From NCBI GenBank assembly GCA_021770065.1, contig JAETRR010000002.1, forward strand, positions 204,450 to 268,449: a stretch of DNA of 64,000 nt, read 5' to 3'. This stretch comes from Lachnoclostridium sp. (GTDB lineage: Bacteria > Bacillota > Clostridia > Lachnospirales > Lachnospiraceae). Shown in pieces: positions 1 through 9,473 of this stretch (position 1 is its first letter; the number at the start of each line of letters is the position of its first letter). The translations under genes and the position numbers were made by a program. The notes beneath the pieces were generated by a model. The model was not told where the DNA came from. It searched no databases and worked only from the letters and a program-made list of their open reading frames with translations.

Positions 1-281
1 TAGTTATTCTGTACGTCTGTTAAGCCAAGCACCATGGAATCCATCAGAAGCGCCGCCTGTGAGGACAGGGGAGCTTCAAACTGGCAGGTGAGAAATCCGT
101 TCTTCTCCTCTGCCGAAAGTCTGTCTTTGGTAAATTTCTCAATGGAATTTACCGTATTCACCGTCAAAGCGCTGGCTGCGGCACAAATAATATCAAATCC
201 CTCCTGGGCGTAGCCTGCATGTCCCTCCACGGAAAATCGCTGATACTGACCGGAATCCTTATATATGGTAACTGTAATCAT
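1..281 (-). CDS. prp: Ribosomal-processing cysteine protease Prp (partial)
   Basis: Prp removes the N-terminal extension of ribosomal protein L27 in Firmicutes; its gene normally sits between rplU and rpmA. My translation from the ATG at 281 reads MITVTIYKDSGQYQRFSVEG and continues into GHAGYAQEGFDIICAAASAL. This contains the conserved His and Cys expected to form the catalytic pair (about residues 21 and 33). The start is 7 bp after the L21 stop codon, so the genes are cotranscribed. The 3' end runs off the window after about 93 codons; rpmA should follow outside. The match to family motif and gene order makes this secure. Confidence 0.9.
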   Translation of the reverse strand, partial: MITVTIYKDSGQYQRFSVEGHAGYAQEGFDIICAAASALTVNTVNSIEKFTKDRLSAEEKNGFLTCQFEAPLSSQAALLMDSMVLGLTDVQNN

Positions 282-287
282 AACATC

Positions 288-650
288 TTATACCGCTGCT
301 TCTGTCTCAGCTTCTTCGGCAGCCTTCTTTGCGCGCGGCTTCTTCACAGAGATCTTCTCGATCTTTACTTCTGTGTACTGCTGCCTGTGGCCGTTTTTCT
401 TGTGATATCCGCTTTTTCTCTTGTACTTGTAAACGATGACCTTCTTGCCCTTTCCGTCACCGACTACAGATGCGGTAACAGTTGCTCCGGCCACGGTGGG
501 AGTTCCAACTGTCATAGTGTCTCCGCCCACTGCGAGAACCTGATCAAACTTATACTTTGAACCGGCCCCCACACCGAGCTTTTCCACTCTGATAACATCG
601 CCCTCGGATACTTTGTACTGTTTACCACCTGTTGCAATAATTGCGTACAT
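288..650 (-). CDS. rplU: 50S ribosomal protein L21
   Basis: L21 is a 23S rRNA-binding protein of the large subunit. The 120-residue product starts [18 protein letters not shown], the typical L21 N-terminus, and carries the [20 protein letters not shown] segment typical of the family. After that comes an Ala/Lys/Glu-rich tail (about residues 100-120) that is longer than in many orthologues. The start has a good ribosome binding site (AGGAGG, 6 bp upstream). It heads the rplU-prp-rpmA transcript, with its own promoter inside the end of the rng gene. Confidence 0.97.
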   Translation of the reverse strand: MYAIIATGGKQYKVSEGDVIRVEKLGVGAGSKYKFDQVLAVGGDTMTVGTPTVAGATVTASVVGDGKGKKVIVYKYKRKSGYHKKNGHRQQYTEVKIEKISVKKPRAKKAAEEAETEAAV

Positions 651-745
651 ATGGCACCTCCTATTATCATTACTCGCCAGCTTCGGTGATCTGCTTTTCC
701 GTTAAAAAAGCACATACTTTTACCCCACTGTGCGGCATCCTTAAC
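651..745 (-). promoter_or_regulatory. rplU 5' leader, candidate L21 leader RNA
   Basis: About 90 nt lie between the predicted rplU promoter and the ATG. They include the purine-rich stretch CACAGTGGGGTAAAAG, a uridine run, and an ACGGAAAAGCAGATCACCG segment before the Shine-Dalgarno. Firmicutes rplU operons commonly carry an autoregulatory L21 leader here. Position and length fit, but I matched it by context and not to a covariance model. Confidence 0.4.
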
Positions 746-774
746 AGATTAGCATGTGTCCGGTAAATTGTCAA
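746..774 (-). promoter_or_regulatory. Sigma-A type promoter of rplU
   Basis: On the minus strand TTGACA (774-769) and TAATCT (751-746) are separated by exactly 17 bp. The -35 box overlaps the stop codon region of the RNase G gene, so the ribosomal transcript starts inside or right after the upstream gene. Confidence 0.65.
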
Positions 775-1976
775 GCATTATTTTCCACCTGTTCTTTCAG
801 GGTTTTACGCACCTTTTTCCGGGTAATTTCCACCAGGCCCAGCGGGGTCATGTCCACCAGCACGGTTTTCACCGGATCCCCGCTGAGCTTTTGTTCCAGA
901 AGGTCCGTCAAGGCTTTCTTGTCCTCCTCCTCATCCATATCAATGAAATCCACGACAATGATCCCCGAAAGATTCCGAAGGCGGATTTGGCGTGCAATCT
1001 CCCCGGCAGCCTCCAGATTGATGCCAAGGAAGGTTTCACGCAGTTTTTTATGGCCGTCGTATTTTCCAGTGTTTACATCAATGACCGTCAAAGCTTCCGT
1101 GGGCTGAATAATGAGATACGCCCCGGACTTCAGCCAGACACGTTCCTTAAGGGCAGCTTTCAATGAAGAAGAAACTCCGTAGAGCCGGTTAAGGGAGGGA
1201 CTTTCGTCTGTATAAAAACGAAGCTTTCCTTTGTCTTCCGGCTGATATGCACAGAGATACCCTGAAAGATTCTCATAGATCCGGGGATCATCCGTTACGA
1301 TCTCCGAGAGCTGTTCTTTCCTTAAGCTGCGGATTCCGGCCGCATAAGCCGGCGGCTCCTGATAAACCCTGGAAAAGCAGCTCTGATGCTTTCCCACTGT
1401 CAGAACCCTGTGGCAGATTCTGCTTAAACGTTCAAATTCTTCCCGAAGCATTTCCTCCGGAACTTCGGCCGCGTTGGTCCGTACAATGACGCCGTACTCC
1501 CCTGTAAGGAAAGGTTCCGCTATCTTACGAAGGCGCTCTTTTTCTTCCCGGGGAAGCTTTGAAGAAAGGCCGAGCTGCTTTTTTCCCGTAGTCAGCACCA
1601 GGTATTTTCCCGGAAAATTCAGATTACAGGTGACGGCAGGGGCTTTAGTTTTCACCGCCTCCCGGTTTACCTGCACCAGAAGCTCATCCCCGGGGGACAG
1701 GCTGCTTCCCTTCTTCTCCTTAATATAAAAAGGTTCTTCCTTTTCCCGAAGGGAGTAATAGCAGAGAATGCCTCCTTCAATTTCGATAAAAGCCGCTTCT
1801 ATATTTTTCACGATGTTTTTTACTTTTCCGATATATATGCTGCCAAGAAGCTCCTCTTCCTCTGCCCCGAAGCAGGACAGCTCCACAGCCTTCCCGTTTT
1901 CATAAAAAACAGACAGAATGCTCTCCCGTTCCTGTTCCCTATGCCTTGTAATTACAAGTCTTCCGTTTTGTTCCAT
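771..1976 (-). CDS. rng: Ribonuclease E/G family protein
   Basis: Endoribonuclease of the RNase E/G family, acting on mRNA and rRNA precursors in the cytoplasm. The 401-residue protein has an S1-like RNA-binding segment near residues 38-110 (GSIYIGKVKNIVKNIEAAFI), an RNase H-like and DNase I-like core, and the two metal-binding Asp motifs VIDVNTGKYDG and IIVVDFIDMD (around residues 300-345). It is short compared with E. coli RNase G (about 489) and lacks the C-terminal scaffold of RNase E. It lies 18 bp downstream of the DUF2344 gene, in the conserved Clostridia order before rplU. Confidence 0.92.
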   Translation of the reverse strand: MEQNGRLVITRHREQERESILSVFYENGKAVELSCFGAEEEELLGSIYIGKVKNIVKNIEAAFIEIEGGILCYYSLREKEEPFYIKEKKGSSLSPGDELLVQVNREAVKTKAPAVTCNLNFPGKYLVLTTGKKQLGLSSKLPREEKERLRKIAEPFLTGEYGVIVRTNAAEVPEEMLREEFERLSRICHRVLTVGKHQSCFSRVYQEPPAYAAGIRSLRKEQLSEIVTDDPRIYENLSGYLCAYQPEDKGKLRFYTDESPSLNRLYGVSSSLKAALKERVWLKSGAYLIIQPTEALTVIDVNTGKYDGHKKLRETFLGINLEAAGEIARQIRLRNLSGIIVVDFIDMDEEEDKKALTDLLEQKLSGDPVKTVLVDMTPLGLVEITRKKVRKTLKEQVENNA

Positions 1977-1994
1977 ATCATCACTCCACAGGCA

Positions 1995-2699
1995 TTAAAT
2001 TACTTCTCCCAGAGCCTCCAGAGATATCAGCTGCCGTTTATCCTTTGTCCCCGCATCCCCATAAATCTCCAGACGGTGTATGAGAAACGCAGATTCCGGA
2101 AATGTAATTCCGGCAAAAGCCGCGAATGCCTCCATCACAAGCTCCGGTTTTAAGTTCCGGACGCTTCCTGCCGCTACCTGCATAAAGATCGTGTCTTCCT
2201 GCCGTTCTATCCTGTAAATCAGAGGACGGATATCCGTTTCGCGTTCTCCTTTTTTTGACTTTTTTATGACCTGTATGGAGTCCGATGCGCAGAACCGGTC
2301 AAAGTCTTTCTGCCATCCGTCCTTCGGGGCGCACCCGTTCCGGAACCGGATTTCATAGTCTGCCGCTGCCGTAAGCGCCATAGCATTGGAAGCCTTTCCT
2401 TCAGGAATTTTCCGGAAGGAAACTACCTCAACGCCCTCTGCCATAACCTCATTCAGACGACGGACGGCATCCGCAGAGGAGGAGACCTCTCCCACTTCGA
2501 TATCCAGGTATTCCCCGTCGCTGGTGAGCCCCACCCCGAGAGGAGAGGCAAAGGACATAATCATATGAGGGCTGAATCCCCCGGAATAACAGATATCAAT
2601 TCCGGCTCTGCGGATGGCTTTCTGAAAGTAGCGCATCATGTCCAGATGGCCGATAAATTTCATTTCTCCGAATTTACGGAATTTTATCCGGATTTTCAT
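1995..2699 (-). CDS. TIGR03936 family (DUF2344) radical-SAM-associated protein
   Basis: This 234-residue protein begins MKIRIKFRKFGEMKFIGHLD, the hallmark N-terminus of the DUF2344/TIGR03936 family, with the downstream segment YSGGFSPHMIMSFASPLGVG. The family has no firmly assigned reaction. In Clostridia it is regularly encoded directly after the TIGR03960 B12-binding radical SAM protein, and in other bacteria the two are fused, so the pair probably works together in an RNA or ribosome-linked modification. The same arrangement holds here, with a 24-bp gap. Confidence 0.9.
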   Translation of the reverse strand: MKIRIKFRKFGEMKFIGHLDMMRYFQKAIRRAGIDICYSGGFSPHMIMSFASPLGVGLTSDGEYLDIEVGEVSSSADAVRRLNEVMAEGVEVVSFRKIPEGKASNAMALTAAADYEIRFRNGCAPKDGWQKDFDRFCASDSIQVIKKSKKGERETDIRPLIYRIERQEDTIFMQVAAGSVRNLKPELVMEAFAAFAGITFPESAFLIHRLEIYGDAGTKDKRQLISLEALGEVI

Positions 2700-2723
2700 A
2701 GCTGTCAGATCCTCGTTTCTTTT

Positions 2724-4595
2724 TTATATCTGATGTGCCTCCAAAAGACAGACGCCGGATTGATACCGGCCTGCTCCGCACCCCTGGCACTGCCGGCGGC
2801 AATTGGGCGTGACGGTTCCCTCCAGGGCTTTCTCCCATTCCCGGTAAAGGAACTTCTTTGTGACACCGCTGTCAATAAAATCCCAGGGAAAGATTTCATC
2901 CTGCGTCCGGACTCTTGCAGTGTAGAAGGAAAGATCCGTCTTTGTCTCTGCAAACGCTTCCATCCACCGTTCATTGTGGAAGTTTTCCGTCCAAGAATCA
3001 AAGAGGCACCCCTTTTCGTAAGCTTTGAGAAGAAGACCGGAAAGCCGCCGGTCTCCCCTGGCAAATACGCCTTCCAGCACCGTCACATCCGCCTCATGCC
3101 AGTTGTATCTGATACTCCTGCGGTTCAGCTGTTCCTTAATTTCCATATTTACCGTATGGGCTCTCTCAAGGAATTCCTCCCGCGTACACATTCCGGCCCA
3201 CTGGAAGGGCGTAAATGGCTTTGGCACAAAAAAGGACGTGCTCACTGTGATCTGGCATTTTCCGGTGCGCTGCTCCTTGGGAATCTCGTAATACCGCCTG
3301 GCTATCTTCTCTGCCAGCCATGCAATGCTCTTCTGATCCTCTTCGGTTTCTGTGGGAAGTCCAAGCATAAAGTAAAGCTTCACCTTATTCCAGCCGCCCT
3401 CAAAGGCCGAACCGGCTCCTCTGAGAATCACTTCCTCCGTAAGCCCTTTATTGATGACGTCCCGGAGACGCTGAGAGCCCGCTTCCGGCGCAAAGGTAAG
3501 GCTGCTCTTGCGGATATCCTGGACTTTGCTCATCACATCCAGGGAGAAAGCATCAATCCGCAGGGAAGGCAGGGAAATATTGACGCCGTTACTTCCGAAG
3601 TTCTCCAATAAAAACTCTGTCAGCTCAGGAAGCTTTGAATAGTCGCTGGAGCTTAAGGAGCTTAAAGAAATCTCCTCATGCCCGGTAGCCTTCAGCATCT
3701 TTTCCGCCGATTCTTTCAGCATTTCCAGATCCCGTTCCCGTGTGGGACGGTACAGCATTCCGGCCTGGCAGAAGCGGCAGCCCCGGATACAGCCCCTCTG
3801 AATCTCCAGAACTACCCGGTCCTGAGTCACCTTAATAAAGGGAACCAGAGGCTTTTCCGGGTAAAAGGTATGGGTCAGATCAGACACTGCCTGCCGCTTC
3901 ACCCGTGAAGGAACGTAAAGGGCTTTGGGATTCATGGAGGCAATGGTTCCGTCGGGATTGTAAATTACTTCATAGAGGGACGGTACATAGATCCCCGGTA
4001 TCTGCGCTGCCTTTATCAGAAATTCCTGCCGGCTTCCTCCTGCGTTCTTATGCTCCTTATATGCATCGATCAAGGCATAATAAGAAGTCTCGCCCTCGCC
4101 GATGTAAAAGAGATCAAAGAAATCTGCCAGCGGCTCGGGATTGCAGGCACAGGGGCCTCCTCCGATTACAATGGGATCCTCCTCGCCGCGCCTGTCTGCA
4201 AAAAGAGGAATGCCGCTTAAATCCAGAATCTGCAGCACATTGGTATAGCACATTTCGTACTGGAGGGTAATCCCCAGAAAGTCGAAGTCCTTCACCGGGT
4301 CCTGGGATTCCAGGGCAAAAAGAGGAATCTGCTTTTCGCGCAGAATCCTGTCCAGATCTACCCAGGGAGAATAAACCCTCTCGCACCACACATCCTCTCT
4401 CCTGTTAAACATATCATAAAGGATCTGGATTCCCAGATGGGACATGCCGATCTCATAAAGATCCGGGAAGCACATGCAGAACCGGACTTCAATCCGGGAC
4501 TTGTCCTTCTGGACCGCATTGATCTCATTGCCGATATACCGGGCCGGCTTTTCTATTTTTAATAAAACAGTATCATCCAAAGCTAATTTTCTCAT
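2724..4595 (-). CDS. TIGR03960 family B12-binding radical SAM protein
   Basis: The 623-residue protein has an N-terminal cobalamin-binding-like region (about residues 1-170, with YEIGMSHLGIQILYDMFN) and a radical SAM core with the cluster-binding motif RGCIRGCRFCQAG (about residue 265-280). A second Cys-rich segment, CRRQCQGCGAGRY, is near the C-terminus and may bind another cluster. The family is widespread in anaerobic Firmicutes, and I know of no settled reaction. Context: first gene of the radical SAM - DUF2344 - rng block. Confidence 0.92.
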   Translation of the reverse strand: MRKLALDDTVLLKIEKPARYIGNEINAVQKDKSRIEVRFCMCFPDLYEIGMSHLGIQILYDMFNRREDVWCERVYSPWVDLDRILREKQIPLFALESQDPVKDFDFLGITLQYEMCYTNVLQILDLSGIPLFADRRGEEDPIVIGGGPCACNPEPLADFFDLFYIGEGETSYYALIDAYKEHKNAGGSRQEFLIKAAQIPGIYVPSLYEVIYNPDGTIASMNPKALYVPSRVKRQAVSDLTHTFYPEKPLVPFIKVTQDRVVLEIQRGCIRGCRFCQAGMLYRPTRERDLEMLKESAEKMLKATGHEEISLSSLSSSDYSKLPELTEFLLENFGSNGVNISLPSLRIDAFSLDVMSKVQDIRKSSLTFAPEAGSQRLRDVINKGLTEEVILRGAGSAFEGGWNKVKLYFMLGLPTETEEDQKSIAWLAEKIARRYYEIPKEQRTGKCQITVSTSFFVPKPFTPFQWAGMCTREEFLERAHTVNMEIKEQLNRRSIRYNWHEADVTVLEGVFARGDRRLSGLLLKAYEKGCLFDSWTENFHNERWMEAFAETKTDLSFYTARVRTQDEIFPWDFIDSGVTKKFLYREWEKALEGTVTPNCRRQCQGCGAGRYQSGVCLLEAHQI

Positions 4596-4664
4596 ACAGT
4601 TCCATCCTCAAGTCAATAACCCCGCCGCAAGCAGCGGAGCATGAAATTTACGAAGCTGCTGTCT

Positions 4665-6590
4665 CTATGGCAGCACTACCCGGTCCGGAACCAGGTTAGG
4701 AATCCCCACATGCCAGAAAGCAAAGAGGGACAAGAGACAGGTACACACCAGAATTCCCCGGAGCACCCTGTCCTTTTCCGGCTCCTCTGTCCTGGCCATC
4801 AGATAGGATATAAAGAACAGCACCGGCAGAAGATAACGGCCCTGGGGCTGAAAGTCTATAAACCAGGAGTTGAATACAATCAGGGCATACTGTAAAAAGC
4901 AGCAGAAAGCAACGGCTCCGTATTCCTGCCATTTCTGCCGGTCCTTCATCCGGACGAACCGCAGGGTAATCCACCCCAGAAGAGACAGGTACAAAATACC
5001 CATCACAAGATAATACCAGTCCCTTTCACCGAAGGCATAGGTTCCAAAGAAGCCGGCGAAAGTCCGGAACAGATTCTTGTGAAATTCATATTGTGTCAAA
5101 AGCTGTCCCAGGGTGATGCCTTTTCCGAAAAAGCTCATGGAATAAGCCTGTTCGATAGGGGGCGTAGAGGGCTTATAACCATATTCTGCCCGAAGCTCAG
5201 TCACTTCAATCACGACTCCCAGCTTGTTAAAGCCGTAGTACGGATAATCCGTGATGAGATACCGCACCACAAAGATTCCAAGGGTAAGCCCTGCAAGGAT
5301 CAGATATTTCCGGAGCAGAGGTCCTCTCTCTTTCTTTTCCCGGTGCAGAAGGCGGATCAGCAGGATAAGGAACAAAAAGACCAGAATAGGGTAAAAAGAT
5401 GCCTTTGCCCACAAAAGATGCACAAACAGAATGCTCAAAAGTCCGTAATACAGAAGATGACGCCTCCTGTAATGCTCCTTCAAAAGCCGGTTCAGCATGC
5501 TGTTGTCTTCCAGAAGTTCATACAGGCTTAAAAAGCCCGCAAAAAAATCCAGGGCATCCGAGGTAGAGTAGCTGAAAATATACCACACCTGAGGCGTCAG
5601 CAGCAGGATCAGCAGAAGGGAATAATGCTTACGGATATTTTTAAGGATTATTCCGGCCATGACAGAAAAGAGGATCAGACTGAACAGGCGCATCTGAACA
5701 GCCGGGTCCGCAAAAAACTGCCCCAGCTTTCCGGCATAGAAATAAAACAGGTTCCACTCAAAATGCCGGGAAGTTCCGTACACCGGGAAGCTGTCCGTGA
5801 TCATATCGCTCCGGATATCCGGAGGCATAAAGTGCGTGAAATAATAATTCACTGCCGCCTTTACATCATACTCGTCCGGGTTCAGCCAGAAGGGGCTGCG
5901 AAGCCCTGTATAAACGCACATCAGAACTGCGCCCAGAAGCGCGGCCGCAAAAAGGAAGCCTGTCCACCTTATCAGGCCGGAAGCCCCTTTCATCTCCCGG
6001 TACAGCCAGCGGTATAAAAGGATCAGAAGCACCCAGATGCCAAGGGATCCCAGAAAGCCCGCAAGAAACACCGGAAGCCGGAACTGCCGGTACAGTGAGC
6101 AGAAATCTTTTGTGGGCAGAAGCTGGGGATCCTCCCCTGTTACGGCAAAGGTAAAACCGGTCTCATCCGTGAACTGTACATGTTCATTTCCCGTAAAACA
6201 ACTCCGAAGCTCCTCCCCGGTAAGTTCTATAGCCAGATATCCGTTCTGCCGGACCGTCAGCCGCTCTACCGTCAGCGTTCCCTCTGTATAGGACTGATCT
6301 AAGGGATCAATCCTCTTTAAGGAACAGTGGGTACCGTAACGGACATCCAGGAAGGAGATCCGGGCTGTCCCGCTGTTCACTACTCTGCTTCTGGCATCAG
6401 AGGGACGGACATGCTGTCTGGGGCCCGCATAAACGGTTGTTATCACCTCTCCCCTGGGATCTTCCGCAAATTCCAGGGTTACCGTGGTGTACACAGGTGT
6501 AACTGCAATGCAGAAAAGCAGCCATAAAACAATGGCTCCGGATACAGAAATCAGATATTTTTTTTTAAGGCTGCTCCATATTTTCTTCAT
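4665..6590 (-). CDS. Polytopic membrane protein, DUF2142-like
   Basis: The 641-residue protein has an N-terminal TM segment (about 14-36), an extracytoplasmic domain of roughly 140 residues, then about ten hydrophobic segments. The motif NPDEYDVKAAVNYYF after the third segment resembles the PDE(x)H loop of DUF2142 and GT-C-like proteins, which use such loops near polyprenyl-linked sugars. Its C-terminus carries WFIDFQPQGRYLLPVLF, also typical of these families. I infer a role in surface polysaccharide or teichoic-acid-type glycosylation; the substrate is unknown. It is grouped with 6638-6946 and 7016-8320. Confidence 0.6.
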   Translation of the reverse strand: MKKIWSSLKKKYLISVSGAIVLWLLFCIAVTPVYTTVTLEFAEDPRGEVITTVYAGPRQHVRPSDARSRVVNSGTARISFLDVRYGTHCSLKRIDPLDQSYTEGTLTVERLTVRQNGYLAIELTGEELRSCFTGNEHVQFTDETGFTFAVTGEDPQLLPTKDFCSLYRQFRLPVFLAGFLGSLGIWVLLILLYRWLYREMKGASGLIRWTGFLFAAALLGAVLMCVYTGLRSPFWLNPDEYDVKAAVNYYFTHFMPPDIRSDMITDSFPVYGTSRHFEWNLFYFYAGKLGQFFADPAVQMRLFSLILFSVMAGIILKNIRKHYSLLLILLLTPQVWYIFSYSTSDALDFFAGFLSLYELLEDNSMLNRLLKEHYRRRHLLYYGLLSILFVHLLWAKASFYPILVFLFLILLIRLLHREKKERGPLLRKYLILAGLTLGIFVVRYLITDYPYYGFNKLGVVIEVTELRAEYGYKPSTPPIEQAYSMSFFGKGITLGQLLTQYEFHKNLFRTFAGFFGTYAFGERDWYYLVMGILYLSLLGWITLRFVRMKDRQKWQEYGAVAFCCFLQYALIVFNSWFIDFQPQGRYLLPVLFFISYLMARTEEPEKDRVLRGILVCTCLLSLFAFWHVGIPNLVPDRVVLP

Positions 6591-6637
6591 AAACTTTTTC
6601 TTATGCTCCTCAATATTCGCTCGCAGGAAGCCTGCAT

Positions 6638-6946
6638 TTATTCGGATCCGGACATCTCTCCTTCCCCGGATATCCAGATGCTGTCCAGTGCTCTTGAGAG
6701 GGTTTCCTCAAGGTCCAGATCCTCTGTCAGATCCTTCTGGATCTCCGCGCAGATCCGTGTGCTGTCCACTTCATAGACGGATGCCTTTGTATAATCCAGT
6801 ATCACATAACATAAAAAGAGACAGAGGCAGATATAAAACCGGATACGGAAGAAGCTTACCGGCTCCTCCGGTTCGGCCGGCCGGTGTCCCTGCTGTGCCA
6901 GCAGCATCTGCCGGTACTGTCCTCCTGTCTTTTGCACCTTTGCCAT
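6638..6946 (-). CDS. Small single-pass membrane protein, unknown function
   Basis: The 102-residue product has a cytoplasmic Gln/Glu-rich head (MAKVQKTGGQYRQMLLAQQG), one hydrophobic segment (about residues 35-51, FYICLCLFLCYVILDY) and an acidic extracellular tail with DLTEDLDLEETLSRALDSIW. I do not recognise a family. It lies between two large membrane proteins on the same strand with gaps of 48-70 bp, so it is probably part of their unit. A Shine-Dalgarno-like GGGAGG precedes the start. Confidence 0.6.
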   Translation of the reverse strand: MAKVQKTGGQYRQMLLAQQGHRPAEPEEPVSFFRIRFYICLCLFLCYVILDYTKASVYEVDSTRICAEIQKDLTEDLDLEETLSRALDSIWISGEGEMSGSE

Positions 6947-7015
6947 AAGATTACCTCCCGTTTGGAAGTTTGTTTGATCTTATGACAACCGGGACAAAAA
7001 TATGAGCGGTCATGG

Positions 7016-8320
7016 TTACCGTTCACTTTGCGGCCGGTAACCGGGGCCCGGCCTTCTCCATTCCAGAACACAGAACATGGCCAGAAACAGAAAGCCATAG
7101 TTCATAAACACACTAGTGCGCTCCACAGAAATCCATACCGTAGGTGACATTCCCATACTGGCCTTGGAAATAACCGCACTCACCAGAAGCACAAGCATAT
7201 CCAGGCATTTTTCCGCTGCTCCGAAGATGAGATAGAGTGTGTAAGCCGCACAGAGACAGCAGACGGTATAAATAAGCATCAGAAGCCTTGCCTTATTGGG
7301 AAGTGTTCCCTGGTACCACACAACCGGCCGGTCAAATTCAAAAATATCGACAATATAGTGAACCAGATCCATCCTGCAGTAAGGCGCAATCCCCTTAAGA
7401 GCCAGAAGTCCGGCATTGGAAGCAAAGGGAAGTCCTGCGATCAGAAGCTCCCAAATCCGCCTCTTACGTAAGGCGGCAGTCAGAAACAGGACTCCGGTAA
7501 ACAGAACATAAGTCCAGTTCATTTCCTTATACAGGGTCAAAAGAACGCTGTACCATCCCAGAAGCCCTTTCTGAAGCAGATTGAAACCGGCATATCCCGG
7601 AAACCACATATCCGCACTGAAGTCACTTCGTATCCGGTTCCCCGGACAGGTCAGAATCCCGTACAGAGATACAAAGGAAAATCCCAGGAGCAGCCAGACA
7701 TACCAGGAGCCCTCACGCTTCTTTATCCGGTCACGCAGGATAAGATACAGAGCCATGGCGAGAACAAGGACACAGATCTGCTCATGGTTGATGGAAAATA
7801 CGGCTGCGGGTATGGAAACAGCATACGCCCATTTTCTTCCCCGGCTCTTTTCGGGAAGGGACAGAGGGAGAAAAGCCAGAAGCAGGGCAGCCAGAGACCA
7901 CCAGTAATTGACGGTAGTCGTGACCCAGCCGGCGGAGGACAGCTCCCGAAAGTCATAGGACAACAAAAGAAGCAGCAGCAGAACCGCAGCGGCCAGTGAT
8001 ACGGAATGATCTGTTTCCCGGTAAAAGACATACCACACAACCAGAACTGCAATAAGCATGGACACCAGAATATCAAGAACGATCCACGCCGCAGACGGCA
8101 GCTGCACAACAAGAAGCAGAAGACCCTCGATGATACTCCGGGAAGACCAGTCATTCCAACGGTCCAGCAGTATCTCCAGAATGCCGGCATCCTCAAGGCA
8201 GGCCCGGTAGTAGGAATCGTCCCCCTCCCCGAGCTGCAGCCAGAAAAGATGGAATGCAATCACCAGGATGCCGTAAATGAAAAGTACACATTGTATTTTT
8301 TTATCCTTAAACGGCGCCAT
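7016..8320 (-). CDS. DUF6056-like polytopic membrane protein
   Basis: A 434-residue protein with about ten or eleven hydrophobic segments. After the first TM helix comes GEGDDSYYRACLEDAG and then RWNDWSSRSIIEGLLL, an arrangement I associate with DUF6056 proteins, which resemble GT-C glycosyltransferases with acidic residues in the first extracytoplasmic loop. No catalytic assignment is possible from sequence alone. It starts 64 bp after the hisIE stop codon and may be read through from the histidine operon. With the DUF2142-like neighbour it suggests an envelope glycan locus. Confidence 0.6.
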   Translation of the reverse strand: MAPFKDKKIQCVLFIYGILVIAFHLFWLQLGEGDDSYYRACLEDAGILEILLDRWNDWSSRSIIEGLLLLVVQLPSAAWIVLDILVSMLIAVLVVWYVFYRETDHSVSLAAAVLLLLLLLSYDFRELSSAGWVTTTVNYWWSLAALLLAFLPLSLPEKSRGRKWAYAVSIPAAVFSINHEQICVLVLAMALYLILRDRIKKREGSWYVWLLLGFSFVSLYGILTCPGNRIRSDFSADMWFPGYAGFNLLQKGLLGWYSVLLTLYKEMNWTYVLFTGVLFLTAALRKRRIWELLIAGLPFASNAGLLALKGIAPYCRMDLVHYIVDIFEFDRPVVWYQGTLPNKARLLMLIYTVCCLCAAYTLYLIFGAAEKCLDMLVLLVSAVISKASMGMSPTVWISVERTSVFMNYGFLFLAMFCVLEWRRPGPGYRPQSER

Positions 8321-8383
8321 CCCGCATCCCCATCCTTTCCTTAATGTTTCCTCTGCCTTTTTTGGGGCTGCCAGCCCCGGAAG

Positions 8384-9472
8384 CTACCGGTTGGCAAGCT
8401 CTCTGGTAACATCCTCCCAGGTGACTCCGCGCTCTACCATAAGCACCATAGCATGATACAGAAGATCCGACAGCTCATATTTGATTTCCTCCGGATTGGG
8501 ATTCTTGGCAGCAATGATAAGCTCTGCCGACTCCTCCCCGATCTTTTTCAGAATCTTGTCAATTCCCTTGTCAAAGAGATAATTGGTATAAGAACCCTCC
8601 TTGGGATGCAGCTTCCGGTCGCCGATTACCTGGTATACATGCTCAAAGACTTTTAAAGGATTGGTGCTCTGGTACTCGGTCTTTGCAATCTCGTGGAAAA
8701 AGCAGGAGTGGTTTCCCGTGTGGCAGGCTGCCCCCGTCTGGGACACCTTGGCCAGAATGGTATCGCAGTCGCAGTCCACCCGGAGCTCCTTCACATACTG
8801 GTAGTGGCCGCTGGTCTCGCCTTTCAGCCAGAGGCTCTGGCGGCTGCGGCTGAAATAAGTCATCTTTCCCGTCTCAATGGTCTTTCGGAAGGCTTCCTCA
8901 TTCATGTAAGCGGCCATCAAGACCTCATCTGTCCGGTAGTCCTGAACCACAACGGGAACAAGTCCGTCGGGACCAAGCTTGAACTCCGGCCACTCCATAT
9001 TGCAGTTTAAGGGACGGGACTGCTCCCTGAAGGGCTTTAACTCATCCATGGAAATCAGCTCGCTGACATACTCTTCCGCCAGTGCTGCAGGAGCGCTGAC
9101 CACATCGGAACTGTCCACAGAAGCGGCGATTTTTTCTTTTCCGAAACGCTTTGACACTTCCTCCGTGAGATCGATATTGCTCTGCTTGGCATAATTCAGA
9201 ATCACCTTCGCACAGCCCGCATAGAGAAGCTTCTTCACATCCTCTGCCCGTTCAATGTGTCCGCCGGCCTTCACCGGTACCTCCGATGTGCGGCAGATTT
9301 CCTTGATTGTTCCGATGGACGCCTCATGGTCCGCCTCTGTATCCGAGCAGTCAAAAACCAGAATCTCATCTGCACCGTTGTCACTGTAGTACCTTGCCAG
9401 AACCGCCGGATCCTGCTCTTCTCTGGCCGGCTCCCTGTAAAGATAGATTACTGCACGATTCTTTTCCATCAT
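8384..9472 (-). CDS. hisI: HisIE with an N-terminal HisF/HisA-like half-barrel
   Basis: Bifunctional phosphoribosyl-AMP cyclohydrolase / phosphoribosyl-ATP pyrophosphatase, steps 2 and 3 of histidine synthesis. The C-terminal 210 residues hold the HisI domain ([20 protein letters not shown], then [21 protein letters not shown] with metal ligands) and the HisE domain ([16 protein letters not shown]). The N-terminal ~150 residues resemble strands 2-5 of His[41 protein letters not shown]. The catalytic Asp of strand 1 appears to be absent. Start chosen at the ATG 1 bp after the hisB stop (next Met is 3 bp on), with AGGAAG upstream. Last his gene in the window. Confidence 0.9.
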   Translation of the reverse strand: MMEKNRAVIYLYREPAREEQDPAVLARYYSDNGADEILVFDCSDTEADHEASIGTIKEICRTSEVPVKAGGHIERAEDVKKLLYAGCAKVILNYAKQSNIDLTEEVSKRFGKEKIAASVDSSDVVSAPAALAEEYVSELISMDELKPFREQSRPLNCNMEWPEFKLGPDGLVPVVVQDYRTDEVLMAAYMNEEAFRKTIETGKMTYFSRSRQSLWLKGETSGHYQYVKELRVDCDCDTILAKVSQTGAACHTGNHSCFFHEIAKTEYQSTNPLKVFEHVYQVIGDRKLHPKEGSYTNYLFDKGIDKILKKIGEESAELIIAAKNPNPEEIKYELSDLLYHAMVLMVERGVTWEDVTRELANR

Positions 9473-9473
9473 T

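Noticed and set aside
2565..3611. Long plus-strand open frame of 348 codons
   Set aside because: It lies antisense to the conserved DUF2344 and radical SAM genes, has no family motif and no ribosome binding site; a by-product of codon bias.
8360..8390. GC-rich hairpin GGGGCTG/CAGCCCC after hisIE as terminator
   Set aside because: The run of T is on the wrong side for the minus strand, so it cannot be an ordinary terminator of the his operon.
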